Shown in pieces: positions 40,201-55,200 of a stretch of 64,000 bases of DNA. Positions within the stretch are counted from its first letter, which is position 1. Each line of letters begins with the position of its first letter. The stretch is from Metellina segmentata (lineage: Eukaryota > Arthropoda > Arachnida > Araneae > Tetragnathidae), in assembly GCA_947359465.1 (NCBI GenBank), contig OX375878.1, forward strand, positions 89,750,377-89,814,376, written 5' to 3'. Made by a program: the position numbers and the translations under genes. Under the pieces are notes generated by a model. That model was not told where the DNA came from. It was given only the letters and a program-made list of their open reading frames with translations, and ran no database searches.

Positions 40201-43200
40201 CCGCCGTGAATCAGACTGCAAGCTAAACCTGGGCTCGTCGGAAAACTGCACACAAGCCCACTGTGACGATGTCCACATTGCATGGTCTCTACTCCACGCT
40301 AACCGCTGGCAACAGTGAGTTGCCGTGAGCGGAGCACATCTGACAGGCCTGAGATCATATAGACCAATATGTTCCAAACGTCTGTAAACGATTTGCCTTG
40401 AAACTATCGTACCCGTGTCTGAAGATAGCTGAAAAGAAAGATCGGATGCTGTGCTCCGTCTGCTTCTTTTTGCTGTTACTGCCACATCCTGCTCGTCATT
40501 CGGCGTTGTAACTCGGAGGCGACCTGCACTATAACGTCTACTGACATTTCCATCATTTTTGAATCGTTGCTAAAGCCAAGAGATGACACTTTGGGCGATT
40601 CTGTTTCACTGAAACTTCCGTATGAGTACGCCCACATTCCAGGCGGCCTATAATTCTACCACGTAAAAAATCATCGACTTGCGTCCTCTGTGCCATAATT
40701 ATTCGGTTGTGGCACTGAGCGGCTTACAGAACGCTTGTGAACAATTTTACTTCTTTGCTATCATTCCTTATATACACCTCTCTTTCACTCGCATCATCAT
40801 GACGTACTATCGACGTCATCTGATGGCTTCCTGTAATTTGGATATTATTCTTGAAGATATGTGCGATAATTCTACAAGTGAAATTTTTCTTTAGAGTTCG
40901 ATATTATTTGACTGATTGAGACTACTATGGAAGTCTATACTAAAAATTATTTACGTCGATAAGAGCTGTACAGTATTACGAAACAATTATTAAATTTTCT
41001 GACTGTTATGGATTTAGTAGTAGAAAAATATTCTTGTAAAATATATATATCCTTGTATGTTACCCATTTGCAGGATATTAAAATTTATGCACAACTCTTC
41101 TTGTTACAGATGTGAAGAACTGTGCCCAGCCGGTTCCTGGGGGTATTATTGCTCCGAACGATGTACTTGCCAAAATAGAGCCAAATGTTTACATTCCACG
41201 GGATACTGTGATTGTGCTAATGGTAAATTAATTACATTCTGTAAAATCTGCTTAACTAATTTATACCTTCATATGGAATGTACCATGTTTTGTAAATAAG
41301 ATGCACAAGTTAAATTATTTAAACGGATTTAACACAATATTCAATATCAATTTGTATTCTGAAATTCAGTTGTCTTTTCTTTTATAATAATTGCATAAAT
41401 AAAGCGAAAGTTTGAATTTTTACGAGGCCGATAAAAAATGAAATTTTAATTAAAACTATCCGTGTTTTGCTTATGTATTGTACATTTTTTAAACTACAAA
41501 AATTTTTGATCGCGAGGAATTGAAAGGTAGAAAACCGAAAATGTTTTTTTATTAGTTTCCACGTAATTTTCTCCAAATTCACTGGAGGTAACGTTTTGAA
41601 TTTTTTTTTTGTTCAATAGCATGCACAAAGTTACTAACTGTACTGTGAAGCGAGGAATTAATACTGTATTGAATGGTATTTTTAACCTTTACCCTGCGGC
41701 GCTTAGATCTTTTCAATCGTCTCACAGAACGGCTCTTTGGCCTGACTCTCCGAGCCCCCTTACCTAATTACCAATCTTGAGCGATAGAGCCGTGAGTGGC
41801 ATTTACGACTGACGCTTCCCTTTCATAGTATTGTGTGGCGTATCGTTTAGCGTGAGAAGAGATACCACCGGAACAATTTCTGCTTTTCAGAAATCGTTCA
41901 CACCTCATGGTCGGTAGGGTTAGGGTGGCACCGAACAAAAGGATTGACCTCTAGAAGGTCAGTCGCTGATAGCTCGCAAATGGTGATTGATACCAGCGGT
42001 TACTTAAAAGGGGGATAACATCCACAATACACAGATCTTTACCATGCCGCTGGTGTAAACGAAATTTTAGTGGTAACAATTGTTTATCTGCCGCAACGTA
42101 AAGGTTAATATGACTGTTTGATTGTTCCAAGTAATGCAGAATTGCTTTTACAGCAAAATATGCATATAATGACTAGAGAACTAATTGAAATAATCCCTGG
42201 GAAGATTTTATTGATCAAGACGATCATAATTGGTAAGAAGTCATTCAAGGAAGACTGAGAAATAGAGATATGCACGTGAACGCTTTAGAAGGTTAAAATA
42301 TTTACTAGATAATCACAAAAATATTGTTTTTTCGTTCTTAAACTTTTTTTAAAATAATTAACTGTCACAAAACGTTACCTTCAGTAATAACTGCGATGCT
42401 TGTTGAAAATGTAGAGAATGTTTACTTATTATATGAAATTTATTTCTTAGGAAATGCGCCTCGAAGAAAAAAAAAGGTCCTTTTCGAGAAAATCTAATTT
42501 AATGTTCAAAAATGAGTTGATTCAATTGAATTTGACATTAGCTTCATTCATATTTACAAAATATCTTGAAAACTATTAAATTAAACTGACTATCCAAACA
42601 TATAAGATCTTTGAAATCGATATTTTTGAAAAGTCTGCCTGGCAACTGAGCTCAAAAATTATTTCCTTGGTGTTTTGTACAACCTTCGTAGGACAATGTT
42701 GCAAAGTGTGGATATGCAGTAAAACTTTAATATACTAAACCGTAATGGTGGAGATTCGTTTTAACTGCTGTATCTCTACTATTATAAAAGGAAGTGTTTG
42801 TATGTCTGTTTGTTTCTTGCACGCAAAGTCCTGACGAATCTATGGCACTTTCAGTAGTGGGATTTGTCACACAGGTAGTCCAAATTTTTTGCAAATTTAG
42901 TGCAGCGGCGAATTTTTAAATATTAAAAATAAACAGATTACATTTCCTGTTTCGTTACGATTTCAGCGAAAAGGCAAAGAAAATAAAAAAAATTTGGCTG
43001 GCCTTTTTTAGTCCTTTTTAAATCGGGATCGAAAAGATGGATTGCAAATTTCAACGGATTTGAAATATGCGGAAAATTTGACACCAGACGTTTGATTTTA
43101 TTTTAATAAATTAGCTCAAAGTGTTACTCTAGCATGACGTTAATTAAAACAAATATTTTCATAAATAATTTTTCATTTAAATATATATATATAATTTCGC

Positions 43201-46200
43201 AAGAGATGGGGACGTCACGCCAAATTCCCATTTGGTTTGCGAAGCAAACCAAAAACCACGGGCAACTCCGTTATGGCTTTTATCCAATTTGCGAAGAAAA
43301 CCATAATTTATGATATTCATAATTTGGAATTCGAAGGGAATTCATTCTAATAGGCTACGAATTTCCACTTGGTTTGTGAAGCAAACCAATACCACAATAT
43401 TGTAGCTGTTTTCCAATAGGCTACGAATTCGTAGCAATCACTGGATGTTAGCGAGCAGTGGTCACACCTGACCCCATGAAAAAGACTGTCATGGGAACGC
43501 CGTGCTGGCCACGCAGTGGCTAATACTAGTATATTGAAAATAAATTTTGTGGGGTTGGTTCTAAATTCAATTTCAATATATCGTTACCACCACGCCGAAG
43601 TCGCCAGTCTGTATTTTTGTCGACTTCACCCTATTTGTATTTTTAGAGTCGTCATTTCATGTTTTATACCATGACAAAGCCACACACCATCTTAATTCTT
43701 ATTGGAAATGCTTATTTTCATTAAAAAACAAACTTTGAGCTTAAACTCGATTTTTTCCGAAGCATGAAAACTTTGAGTGAGTTTTTGTAGAAACATCAAT
43801 TTTTCAGATTGGTGCCAATGGTGTGGTGGTAACGATACACGATGTCTCATTATTCTTTATTTTATGTGAATCTGACGTAATTTATGAAATTAAAGTCTCA
43901 AATCTTGTATTTAAATTTTTCAACAGGTTGGAAAGGACTACATTGTGAGATCAGCTGTGATAACGGCACTTACGGATATTATTGTGGACACACTTGTGAC
44001 TGTCGCAATGGCTCCACTTGTGACACTACACAAGGATGCATATGTGCACCTGGATTCACGGGAAAGACGTAATGACATTGTTGTAAATTTTAACTTTGAC
44101 TACTGCTATTGTTATAATTGACGCGAATCTTTCTCGGCGCTATTTTTATAACGTTCAGGCCCGGTGCATACATCCGGGTTTTCAACGTACGGCAGTGGCG
44201 CCGCACGTTGTGCACACATGCCTCCGGCGACGCACGTCCAACTTGCGTGCAATTTGTACCGCAATTCACCACGGCGCCGGAGCTTGCCATACACGCTTCT
44301 CCGGTCTGAAGTACCTTGTTTTCATAAATAAATGGAATATAAATAATAATTAATAAATGGTTGCATCCAGTAACGTCTATTTTGTTTCAAAATATAATGT
44401 TTTGTACTCCAAGTAAGCGAAATATACACGTTTTCTTCGATAGAATATTTATCGCAAATGGCGCGAAATGAATACTTGCGTCATTTCACGGTTATGTGTG
44501 CATAGTTGGGCTACGGTGCCGCAGTGGCACCGCAGTTGAAAAACCGGATGTGTGCACCGGGCCTCAAGGTACAAAGGCTGCACCGGCCGTCGTCAAAAAT
44601 CATTATTGGCGCGATTATTATAATTTTTAGGTACAACTGCTGCATTGGCCGAAGTCTAAATTCTCTTGGCGCGATCAAGGTACAACAGTTGTACCGGCTA
44701 TTTTCTGAAGGTTAATTAATGTGCTTTGTTGAGAGAATTGTTCATTGTTGATGAAAGGGATATTATGAAATCAACCCCGTATCTAATTCACTTATGTACT
44801 GAAAATGTGTTGGAATAATCACATGTCTGAATTAATTTTCATCACTTTCAAGCGTCTTAACATGGTAGAGTATAGTTCCACACCTGGTTTACGTCACAGA
44901 CGCGAAATAAAAGTAGACTGGCTGATTAAACATAATATTATTGAGAGGTTTGTTTATCGGTCAGGTGAATTACATCGCACTGAAGGAATAAAACTCGCAA
45001 ATGGCAAAAATCCGTCATTAATCCCGAAGAGAAAGAAATGAAAATTCAAAAGAAACAATATGTAGATTTTCGTAGTTCTTTAATAGTAGCATAGTAAAAA
45101 ACGCATTTGAGTTTGATGAATTGATTATTTTGGAAGGTATATATTAAAGACTAGGAAACTATTTTAAGATCACGGGGGAACAAATTATCCCTTGCGAAAA
45201 GTCAGAAACGGTTGAGGTAAATGATGTGAAACTTGATACTCCAGATTAAAACTTAATATAATTCGAACTGTTGGAAATCAGGTGTTGTCATTGAACAGGA
45301 TGAAGTTATTACTTCTTCAAATTGCGTTCAATTGAATTTATATAAGACGTTATTCCTGATAAATGGCACTTATTAAACTTAATTCCTCATTATCTGCAAT
45401 TTATGAATATCGATCACGGAAAAAGTATTTTTTAAAAATACCAATTGAAGTAATGGGCTACGAAGGACTATGTGTTAAGTATTGTACATTCTTCAATTTT
45501 CATGAATTCCTTTTTCCACTCATTCGAATGCTGTTTTAATTGTATAAATTTTTATGGTACGGAGTTATGGATTCGAGTTATGTAAATTTGGGCTAGTGTT
45601 AAACATGTGGTTAAAAGTGTTTCATTAAAATAAGTGCAAGAAAGGTTTTGTAGAATATTCGTAATGCTTTTTTTTAATGAGTTCTTGTCCATTACCTTGA
45701 CCATCGTTGCATACATTTTGATTTTAAAATTACAACTGTAAAATAAAAGATTAAAAAAATTATTCTATAAACACACGAAGCACAAATAACTTGTTCGATA
45801 GTTCCCATAACAACTCCCTCTAGTGAGATAAAAATTCAATCAATCTAAAACAATTATGTTCCTATAACACAATACTGACTCGATTGGGAAAGGTAGTTCA
45901 CAATATTAAAGAATTACAAGTTTCTCATGCTGAATTTAATCAAAGTCGACTATTTTTAATAACTTAATCCGAACAACTATAAAAAGAATGCACATTTGAG
46001 AGTTTATTCCTATAAATAAAGAATAGTCTAAAAGTTTTCTGTAAAAATTGAAATCTCTCTGCTTATGCAAATTTTATGTATCAATGCAAATAGGTTCAGT
46101 ATAAGTTTTGAATTATCATTCTTATCTTTTGAGTAACTAAATTAACTAACTCATATATAAATTATGAAATATTTTCACATATTTATTCATGTTCATTTCA

Positions 46201-49200
46201 CATATTATAATATAATTCTACAAATTCTTTTCTGTACAAGGCGATGTAATGCTTCACTTTGTTTAAATTTTAACAGGTGTGATGCTCCTTGTGAAGAAGG
46301 TCGATGGGGTATTAATTGCACCAACAAATGCAATTGTGAAAACGATTCACTTTGCAGTCGATTCAACGGAACCTGTATATGTGCACCTGGTGTGTATACA
46401 TATTAATTTAATACCTTTAATTAAGCCCTTGTAGTCTTACGCGGTTAAATGTTTGGATTTACTACATTCCGTTTGAGCAAAATGGAACTGTCAAACTCTC
46501 TCGCTTTCCTTTGATTTAATCCCAGCAAGAAATATTTCCTTTTTCTTAAGTGCCATTTAATTATAAATTTCAAATTTTGAAGTTTTAGTCCATCATGACT
46601 ATATGTTGTTAATTTTCATAGAATTTTATATTGTACATCATGTTAATCAACATTCTTTCTAGTCATCAATTTATATCCATTCTTGAACACATGCATTTAT
46701 ACGTTACTTATAACTGGATTAATTTACTTGTGGAGTTATTTTGAAAACCAGAAAACAACAATTTTGGGGTTCTTGGAACCAAGCCCCATGGTTAGTTTCA
46801 CCCTTCCTGATGATTGTCTTTACGAGATATCTCGTCATTAGAAGAATAAGGACCAGATCTTAATATTGTCCATCAAAGCATCTGCACCATCTGGATGACG
46901 AGTCTTATAAAAATTGATCATATCTTGATGGACGGGATATGTCGTTGAAACCTCTTGGAGGTTTAACCTTCTTGGTGGTTTATCTTCAAGTCAAAACTTG
47001 CCCTGTAGTGTATTGTAAAAAAAAACTATGTAAAAACCTGTAACAAACTGTCAGAAGTTTTGTGCAAGGGCCAATCTGTTTTACCTACTTGGATAGTAAT
47101 TTCAACTTGCTTGTTTTTTTATGAGATGTCTGGTCTATAGCTAAAACAATCAAATCTTGTGCAAGATGTCTCCTCTAATCACTTGGAGTGTTAAATGAGA
47201 ATAAACAAGTTGCATACTAAAGTTGAACCTCAATTCTCCGAGCTCATTATCCATGTTAATTGACGAACGAATTTGATTCCAAATTTTTCTAAGTTTTCCA
47301 TTAAACTTCCGTTGAAACCTCTTGGAGGTGTTAACCTTCTTGGTGGTTTATCTTCAAGTCAAAACTTGCCTTGTAGTGTAGTATAAAAAAACTATGTAAA
47401 AACCTGTAACAAACTGTCAGAAGTTTTGTGCAAGGGCCAATCTGTCTGACCTACTTGGATAGTAATTTCAACTTGATCGTTTTCTTATGAGATGTCTGGT
47501 CTATAGCTAAAACAATCAAATCTTGTGCAAGATGTCTCCTCCAATCACTTGGAGTGTTAAATGAGAATAAACAAGTTGCATACTAAAGTTGAACCTCAAT
47601 TCTCCGAGCTCATTATCCGTGTTAATTGAGGAACGAATTTTATTCCAAATTTTTCTAAGTTTTCCATTAAACTTCGCCCCCGAGAGTATGTGTAATTTGC
47701 TGAAAAAATGCAAGACAGTGCTCTGAAACAGAAGGCTTCTTGAAAATATTTGAAAAGATACGTAACTCAAGTCCCGATTATTGTAAAATTATCCCATTAA
47801 ATGCATGCTGGGACGCTAAATCTGAGTATAGATTATTCTCAATCCTATTTTTATAAATGTATCAGTAGCAGTAGGAGTAACACGTAGTACAGTAAATGTT
47901 TCCTGTAATGTGTATAAGTATATGGTTATCCATGGTGGGGCTTCGGTCTACATAACATCCAATAAGCAAGATTCTACCTTATATGGTAAATACCATATAA
48001 AATGCACGAGTATCTTTATTCACAAAGAAAGTGTATTAGAAATAAAAGACGGGTTTTGTGTGTAAATAATCAAACCAAACTGAAAGATATGCTTTTATTT
48101 CAGCTTCCCAAATGCTCTCTAATAATACGCATCGACATTACCATAAAATCTACTATGGTTCTGGCAAAGTCTGAAGTTTAATCTAATTAGGGTTAATCAA
48201 TTAACTATCGTAAATAAATTAAGATTTATTTACATACAATTTCTATTGGTGATGCTTGCTGAAAGGGAAAGGAAACCAGGTCCTGAATACATACAGGAAG
48301 TACGTTCCACAACGAAAACACTAACTTCACCTACATTTAAATAGACAGAAAAATCTCTTATACGAGAGAGAGCATTTCTATGTATATAAATAACATTGTT
48401 GTTCATTTCCTAGCAATCTGCCTACATGTCTTGATAGAAATATTTTAATGCCCTTAAAACGTAATTTTACATTCGAGGTAATGAATAATGTACATAGATT
48501 GTATGTAAAACAACGTGGAACACAACATATTCCTAAACTGATGATGTGATTATAAGAACGTTTTGAATAACTTAAGTTAATTTCCTCTTTTATCAAATCC
48601 TTTCTAACAGGTTGGCGTGGTTCTCGGTGTCATGTTCCGTGTAAGAAACATTTTTACGGGAAGAATTGTGCTCTAAAGTGTAATTGCGAAAACGGGGCTA
48701 CTTGTGATCCAGCGAGTGGCCTCTGTTACTGCTCGTCTGGTTTCCAAGGAGACAGGTGCGTTGTTGGTTTAGTAACTTAAGCGCTTAAGTATTTAAGATA
48801 TTTGGAAAGTATGCTGGCAAATATCAAGTATGAGGAAAGTTTCTTAAAGGTTATATAACCGTATATTAATTTAAATTAAGCTTGTACAAGTTGGAGGTGA
48901 TTTTACGAACATTTTTTTATCGATTAATGAATGTTGATACGGTGTAATTACAAGTTTTATTAATAGTATTTGTAAGCTATTACTTAGATTATAACTTTAT
49001 ATGTAGACTATATATGTACTAAATAATGCTTTTCGCCACAAATCCAATTTTCATTGAATGTAAATGGGAAATAATTTTAAATAAAAAGTCACATAACATT
49101 AAATTATTCCTTAATCCTCCTGGCCGCCGTCTGGACAAGGTACCTCGTCATTATCAAAGCTGACCAGATATTGGTAGACAAGATATGTCATCATTAGAAG

Positions 49201-52200
49201 AAAGATGACCAGATCTTGATCTTGTCATCATAAAAAAATCGGCAATACCTAGGTGACGAGATATCTCGGTATAATCTAAATTGATAAAATTGTGGTAGAC
49301 CAAACCATTTAGTAGGCTAAAGGTATCTTATTTCATAAAATAAGGAATTTTCCAAGTACATTCGAAGACAAAAGAAGTTGCAACTGGAAGGAGTAGACCG
49401 GTATTAATGAAATTTAGAAGAGTGGTACATCTGTGTTGGAGATGTAAATGAACAAATTTTCTGAATCTTTGGAGCATGAGCCACGCACAGGGAACACATT
49501 AAACACGCTTTACACCACAGTATAAAAGGACATCCAGTAGCGCAGCAAATTCATTTCGACTCATGCTGCTGTGTTGGTTACATCGTTTCTCAATGAGTTA
49601 TGCCTCGGAAAAAAGTTCGCAAGCAGTTTAAGCATATTGGAGATTTTTACAGAGGCCGTGTACTTTGCCTCCGAGAAGGTCGATGGTCTAATCGACGAGT
49701 TGCGCAACACTTTGGTTTTAGTGATGTTACTGTTGCACGCCAGTAACGACTTGGCAGCGGTGGATACAACAAGGCACATATCAGCGTCAGCCAGGCTCAG
49801 GAAGGCCTAGAGAAACCGGACCGAGAGAGGATCAACATGTTGCAAGACATGCGCGCGTACTGACCCAACAACCACTGTTGCAGACGGCAGTGAGAACCTC
49901 TCTTGATCATCCAATAAGTGACTGTACCAGTTGTCAACGGCTTCATGACGTAAGACTAAACTCACGTGGTCCGCTACGAGGACTGTTTTTAACACCATTG
50001 CATCACCGTTAAAGACTGGAATGTTGTCGTGTCAGACAGACATGAGGCGTCGAATGGCACTGAGTTGTCTTTACTGACAAATACCACTTATTTCTGGATG
50101 GATCACTATTGCAGACAGCAGTGAGAACCTCTCTTGATCATCCAATAAGTGACTGTACCATTTGTCAACGACTTCATGACGTAAGACTAAACTCACGTGG
50201 TCCGCTACGAGGACTGTTTTTAACACCATTGCATCACCGTTAAAGACTGGAATGTTGTCGTGTCAGACAGACATGAGGCGTCAAATGGCACTGAGTCGTC
50301 TTTACTGACAAATTCCACTTATTTCTGGATGGATCACTATTGCAGACAGCAGTGAGAACCTCTCTTGATCATCCAATAAGTGACTGTACCAGTTGTCAAC
50401 GGCTTCATGACGTAAGACTAAACTCACGTAGTCCGCTACGAGGACTGTTTTTAACACCATTGCATCACCGTTAAAGACTGGAATGTTGTCGTGCCAGACA
50501 GACATGAGGCGTCGAATGGCACTCAGTTGTCTTTACTGACAAATCCCACTTATTTCTGGATGGAGACGATAATCAAATCCGTGTGTGAGGGTAACGTCGT
50601 CATCGCGAAGATTCAGGGTTTGTTGTGCAGTGTCACACGTCCAAAAGACCTGGTTTCGTTGAGTGGGGTGCAATTGCGTATGATGCCAAATTACCTTTTT
50701 TATTCTTCACGTGCTCTTTGACAGACCAGCGTTACATACAAGACATTTTGCATCCAGTTACACTCCCATACCTGAACTCTCAGGTTCACCCGCTTTTTCA
50801 ACAAGACAATGCTCGACTCCATTTCTCTGTCGTCTCTAGAGCTTGTTTACGATACAACGATATCTTCCCATGGCCTGCATACTCCCCTTACCTTTCCCCG
50901 ATCGATAATATATGTGATGCCATTGTACGAGATGTCACCACTCCACCCGTACCACGTAATCTGCTGAAACGTCGTGACAGTGTTCAAGCAGCATGGGTTG
51001 GACTGTCGCAGGACTTCATAAATTGTCAGTATGACTCTTTACCAAGCCGCTTGGCATGATGCGTTAGGAATAAGGCACATGCGGCGGTCATACGCCATAC
51101 CATCTGATACCTTTTTTGAAATTTTCTCTATAAAGTTTCCATATTTCTGTCTCAAATTTTAAGAATTTACTTTTTTATAAGAACTTTGTAAATTTCATTG
51201 TATTCTGACTGTTCATTCTAGGTGCAACTGTTTTTTTTTGTCTTAGTGTATATAGATATAAAATATCACTATTACAATTTAACCAGTGCAGATATTATTT
51301 TGTCAATGAATTTATTTAGGCAAAGACCTTGTGGTCCCCAGTATTATTAAAATTATCATACACATGACTCTTTATTTACTTTAATTTGCAACGAATAAGG
51401 AATAAATATTTTTAATATATATAGATATCTCGTCATTAAAAAGAACTAGCAGGTCTTGATCTTGTCAAAGAGCAGGCAATATCGTGGCGATAGATATATC
51501 GTCATAAACAAAATTGTTCAGATCAACTTGATGGTCGAGATATCTTGTTAAAACATCTTGGAGGATTAGTTGACTTTGTCGGTGTATTCTCGAGATTTCC
51601 TATAATTTTACTCTATCTAATTTCTAAACGACAGGTGTACAGATCCATGTCATAATGGAAGATGGGGTGAAAACTGTTCCATGGAATGCGAATGTCTGAA
51701 TGGTGCAACTTGCTTACCCAATACAGGATATTGTGATTGTGTTTCAGGTAGGACTGAGTTCTATCTATTCAGAAATAGTATTTAAATTTGACTATAGAAA
51801 TACAACTAGTTATTGGTAAAAGTCCGAAATCAAACCCGAAAGAAAGATCCAAGGACACCTAATAATTTTGAACGTCGTTCAGGTGATGAGGTTGAAACCA
51901 TGTATTAAGATATCATTTTTATCTATGATAGGATAGCACAAATTTGGGAGAGTGCATCAGAGTTGTAAAAGCTTGTAGTTTTATGTGTAAACTTGCAGCA
52001 TTGTATGACCCAGTCACAATAGCGATATGTGTATCCAACGATGATTTAAAGTTTACCGATATTTCCTATAAATGACAATGTAGTTATAAATTTGGTTTTT
52101 CTTATCCTTATATTTCTAAGTTCCACCTTATGTTTTTAAAAGCAATGTCCGAGTAGATAGAGATTCAGTTCTAAGTTTATATTTACATATTTTCTATTTA

Positions 52201-55200
52201 AGAAGAGGGAGAAACATTGAAATATAAACCCTAACAGGAAGTGGAAACATTTCACTACTGTCTATCAAACTGGTTATGAATTTGTTTGAGAAATAGGTAT
52301 TTATTGTTTTACAAGAGAAATAAGCACATTTTAGGTAAAAGTATTGTCATCGATGCAGATTCACATAAGTTTTAATATGCATCAAAGTCTGATAGCATGG
52401 AAACCAACGTTTTCACGATGTCAATAAGGAGTTTTTGTTTTAAGTTCTCAAAATCTACAATTTCAAAAGAACGTATCAGGAGTACTGTTACTTATGCCTA
52501 ATTTATTATTAAAAAATTACTTTATGTGAATAAGAAAATATACTTGTTTTGACCATAAAAACTTTATTTTGAGAAAATAAACTAATATAATTTACACATA
52601 TGTTATTGAACTATTTGCACTTTTTCCTTTAAGGTTTTTAAGAAGCGCTTGTTTTGGGTGAATTTATTTTTTCATTATATTTGTTTAAGGATTTAAAGGA
52701 CACTTTTGCGAGATTCCATGTAATAGGAACACCTACGGCTACTTTTGTAGCAAAACCTGTTCATGTCAGAACGGTGCCTTTTGCAATAAGACAGACGGAT
52801 CTTGCATATGTTCTTCTGGGTACCTGGGAGTTAGGTAAGAACATTATTGATATGTACCAAACTTCAAAAAAAATTTTAAAGCATTATTTTCTTTTCCATA
52901 AATGTAATAAATTTGCTTGTTTAATGTTATTGCAGATGTATTTTTCTCACAGAATACTCACACTTTTTTCACATCTTATTATCTTACACTAAAATATCTG
53001 TAAAGATATCTAATGATTTTCTTATCCAGCATATTTGTGTATAGTCTTTTACTTTACAGGATGCGTCAAAATAGTTGTTATGGGGATTAATTTTTACCTA
53101 TGAGGGGTTCAGATGCATATATCCCTTCTGAAATCTTCAGATTTATCTGCATGTCTTTTAACCAGTCTTAACCTTCTTGTTCACTAGAATCGTTTCAATA
53201 AATTCTTTAAATAAACAAATGTGATTTTAGTCACTGTGTGCTGAGATGAATTCGAATTTCTTTCGAATTTTTAATACATTTTAAACGTGCGTGTTTATGT
53301 TCAAATATGTACTTAGTTTTTCGATTAAAAATTTCATTTCCGTTGGTTGATAATATTATTTTCATTCTTATTTAGCTGTAACGAAACCTGTGTGAGTCAT
53401 AGATGGGGAATGAACTGTGGAAATCAGTGCAAATGCAAAAATAATGCATACTGCCATCCAGTGAATGGTGCATGTATATGTAAGCCAGGTATGAATCAAT
53501 TGCTAATACTCTCCTCACTTAACGATCTATTTGCTTAACGACCGCTCGGACTTACGAAAATCTCTCCTGCGCAGAGAAACCTCTTTTTTAGATTACGTCT
53601 CTTGAATGGCTTTTTTTACCGAATCCTTAGTCTTGCAGCCTTTTCACACACACCTATAAACCCGAAGTCGCTGACAATATAGTCCCGAATACAATGTAAT
53701 GTAATAAAATAGAGGTTTTTCTTACACATAAAAAAAATCGTCGACGTAGCAAAATACAGTAAGCTTCGAACTCAACAAATAGTGTACCGAAATGCTCTCA
53801 TGGCATGCTCTATTGGTGATTGACACGTCTTGGCAAAATTGGAGCCTGTGCCAAAGCTGTCCCCGGAAGCAATTTAATGTAATCAAATGAAGGATTTAAC
53901 ACATCTACCGGTCAACCAGTCGACACCAGTATGTATTGTGTAAATTAAGTAACACTAATTTTATATGCAGAACATAATAAAAGTATATACATTAAAATAG
54001 AACATATTGATATAGAACAAAATACATTCGAAGACAAAAAAAAGTTGCACCTAGAAGGAATTGTCAGAATGAAATGAAATTTACAAGGTTGGTAAAGTGT
54101 GTGTGCTTTTATAAATGAGCAAATGATTCAATTTTGAGAAAGAAATATGTAAACTTTATTGATAAAAATTGAAAAAGTGGTATCATTCATTATGGCATAT
54201 GACCGCTATTATTCCTAATGCAGGCTCTTTATGAAATCCTGCGACAATCCATTCCATGCTGCTTGAACACTGTCATGAAGTTCGAGCAGATTAAGTGGTA
54301 CGGGTGGGGTGTTGACATCTTGTCCAATGGCATCCCATACATTCTCGATCGGGAACAGGTCTAGTGAGTGGTAAGTTAGTGGCCATGGTAAGATATCATT
54401 GTATCGTAGACAAGCTCTAGCGACGGCAGAAATATGGGGTCGAGCATTGTCTTGTTTAAAAAGCGGGTGACCCTGGGATCGCACGAATGGGAGCATAACG
54501 GGCTGTAAAATTTCTTGTAGGTAACGCTGGCCTGTCAAAGAGCCGGTTCTGTTGCTCAAGGCCTTTCTGAGCCTGGTTGATACTAGCACTTGTGCCTTGT
54601 TGTATACATAGCTGTCAACAGCGTGTAACAGTAACATCTCTGCAACCAATATGTGTCGCAATACGTCGATCCACCTTCTCGGGTGTCACTTACTCGGCCT
54701 TTGTCAAACTCTCTCAGTTGCTTAAATTTTTCCGAGACATAACTCATTGATAAACGCTGGAACCAATACAACAGCGTGAGTTGAATAGAATTTGCTGCTC
54801 TACTTTATGTCCTTTTATGCCCTGGTATGCAGCGTGTTTGAGAGCTGGTCCTGCGCGTGGTGCATGCTCAAGCTATTATGAAAATTTGATCATTTGCATC
54901 TCCAATGCAGATGTTATTATAATATTTATGTAGAATATAATAATGGCATATTTGTATTGAACAAAATAATAGTATATTTGTATAGAGCATAATAATAGTA
55001 TACTCTTATATATAAAATAATAATAGCATATTTGTATTGAACAAAATAATAGTATATTTATATTTAGCATAATAATTGTATATTTATATAGAACAAAATA
55101 CTAACATATTAATATTGAACAAAATACTAACATATTAATATTGAACAAAATAATAGTTCATTTATATGGAACATAGTAATAGTACATTTATAAAGAACAT

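Noticed and set aside
43230..43390. GGTTTGCGAAGCAAACC dyads as operator or hormone-response sites
   Set aside because: They lie inside the non-autonomous Helitron and are better explained as part of that element.
44090..44353. Overlapping ORFs on both strands as a small gene
   Set aside because: They reflect the GC-rich inverted arms of a MITE, which stay open on both strands.
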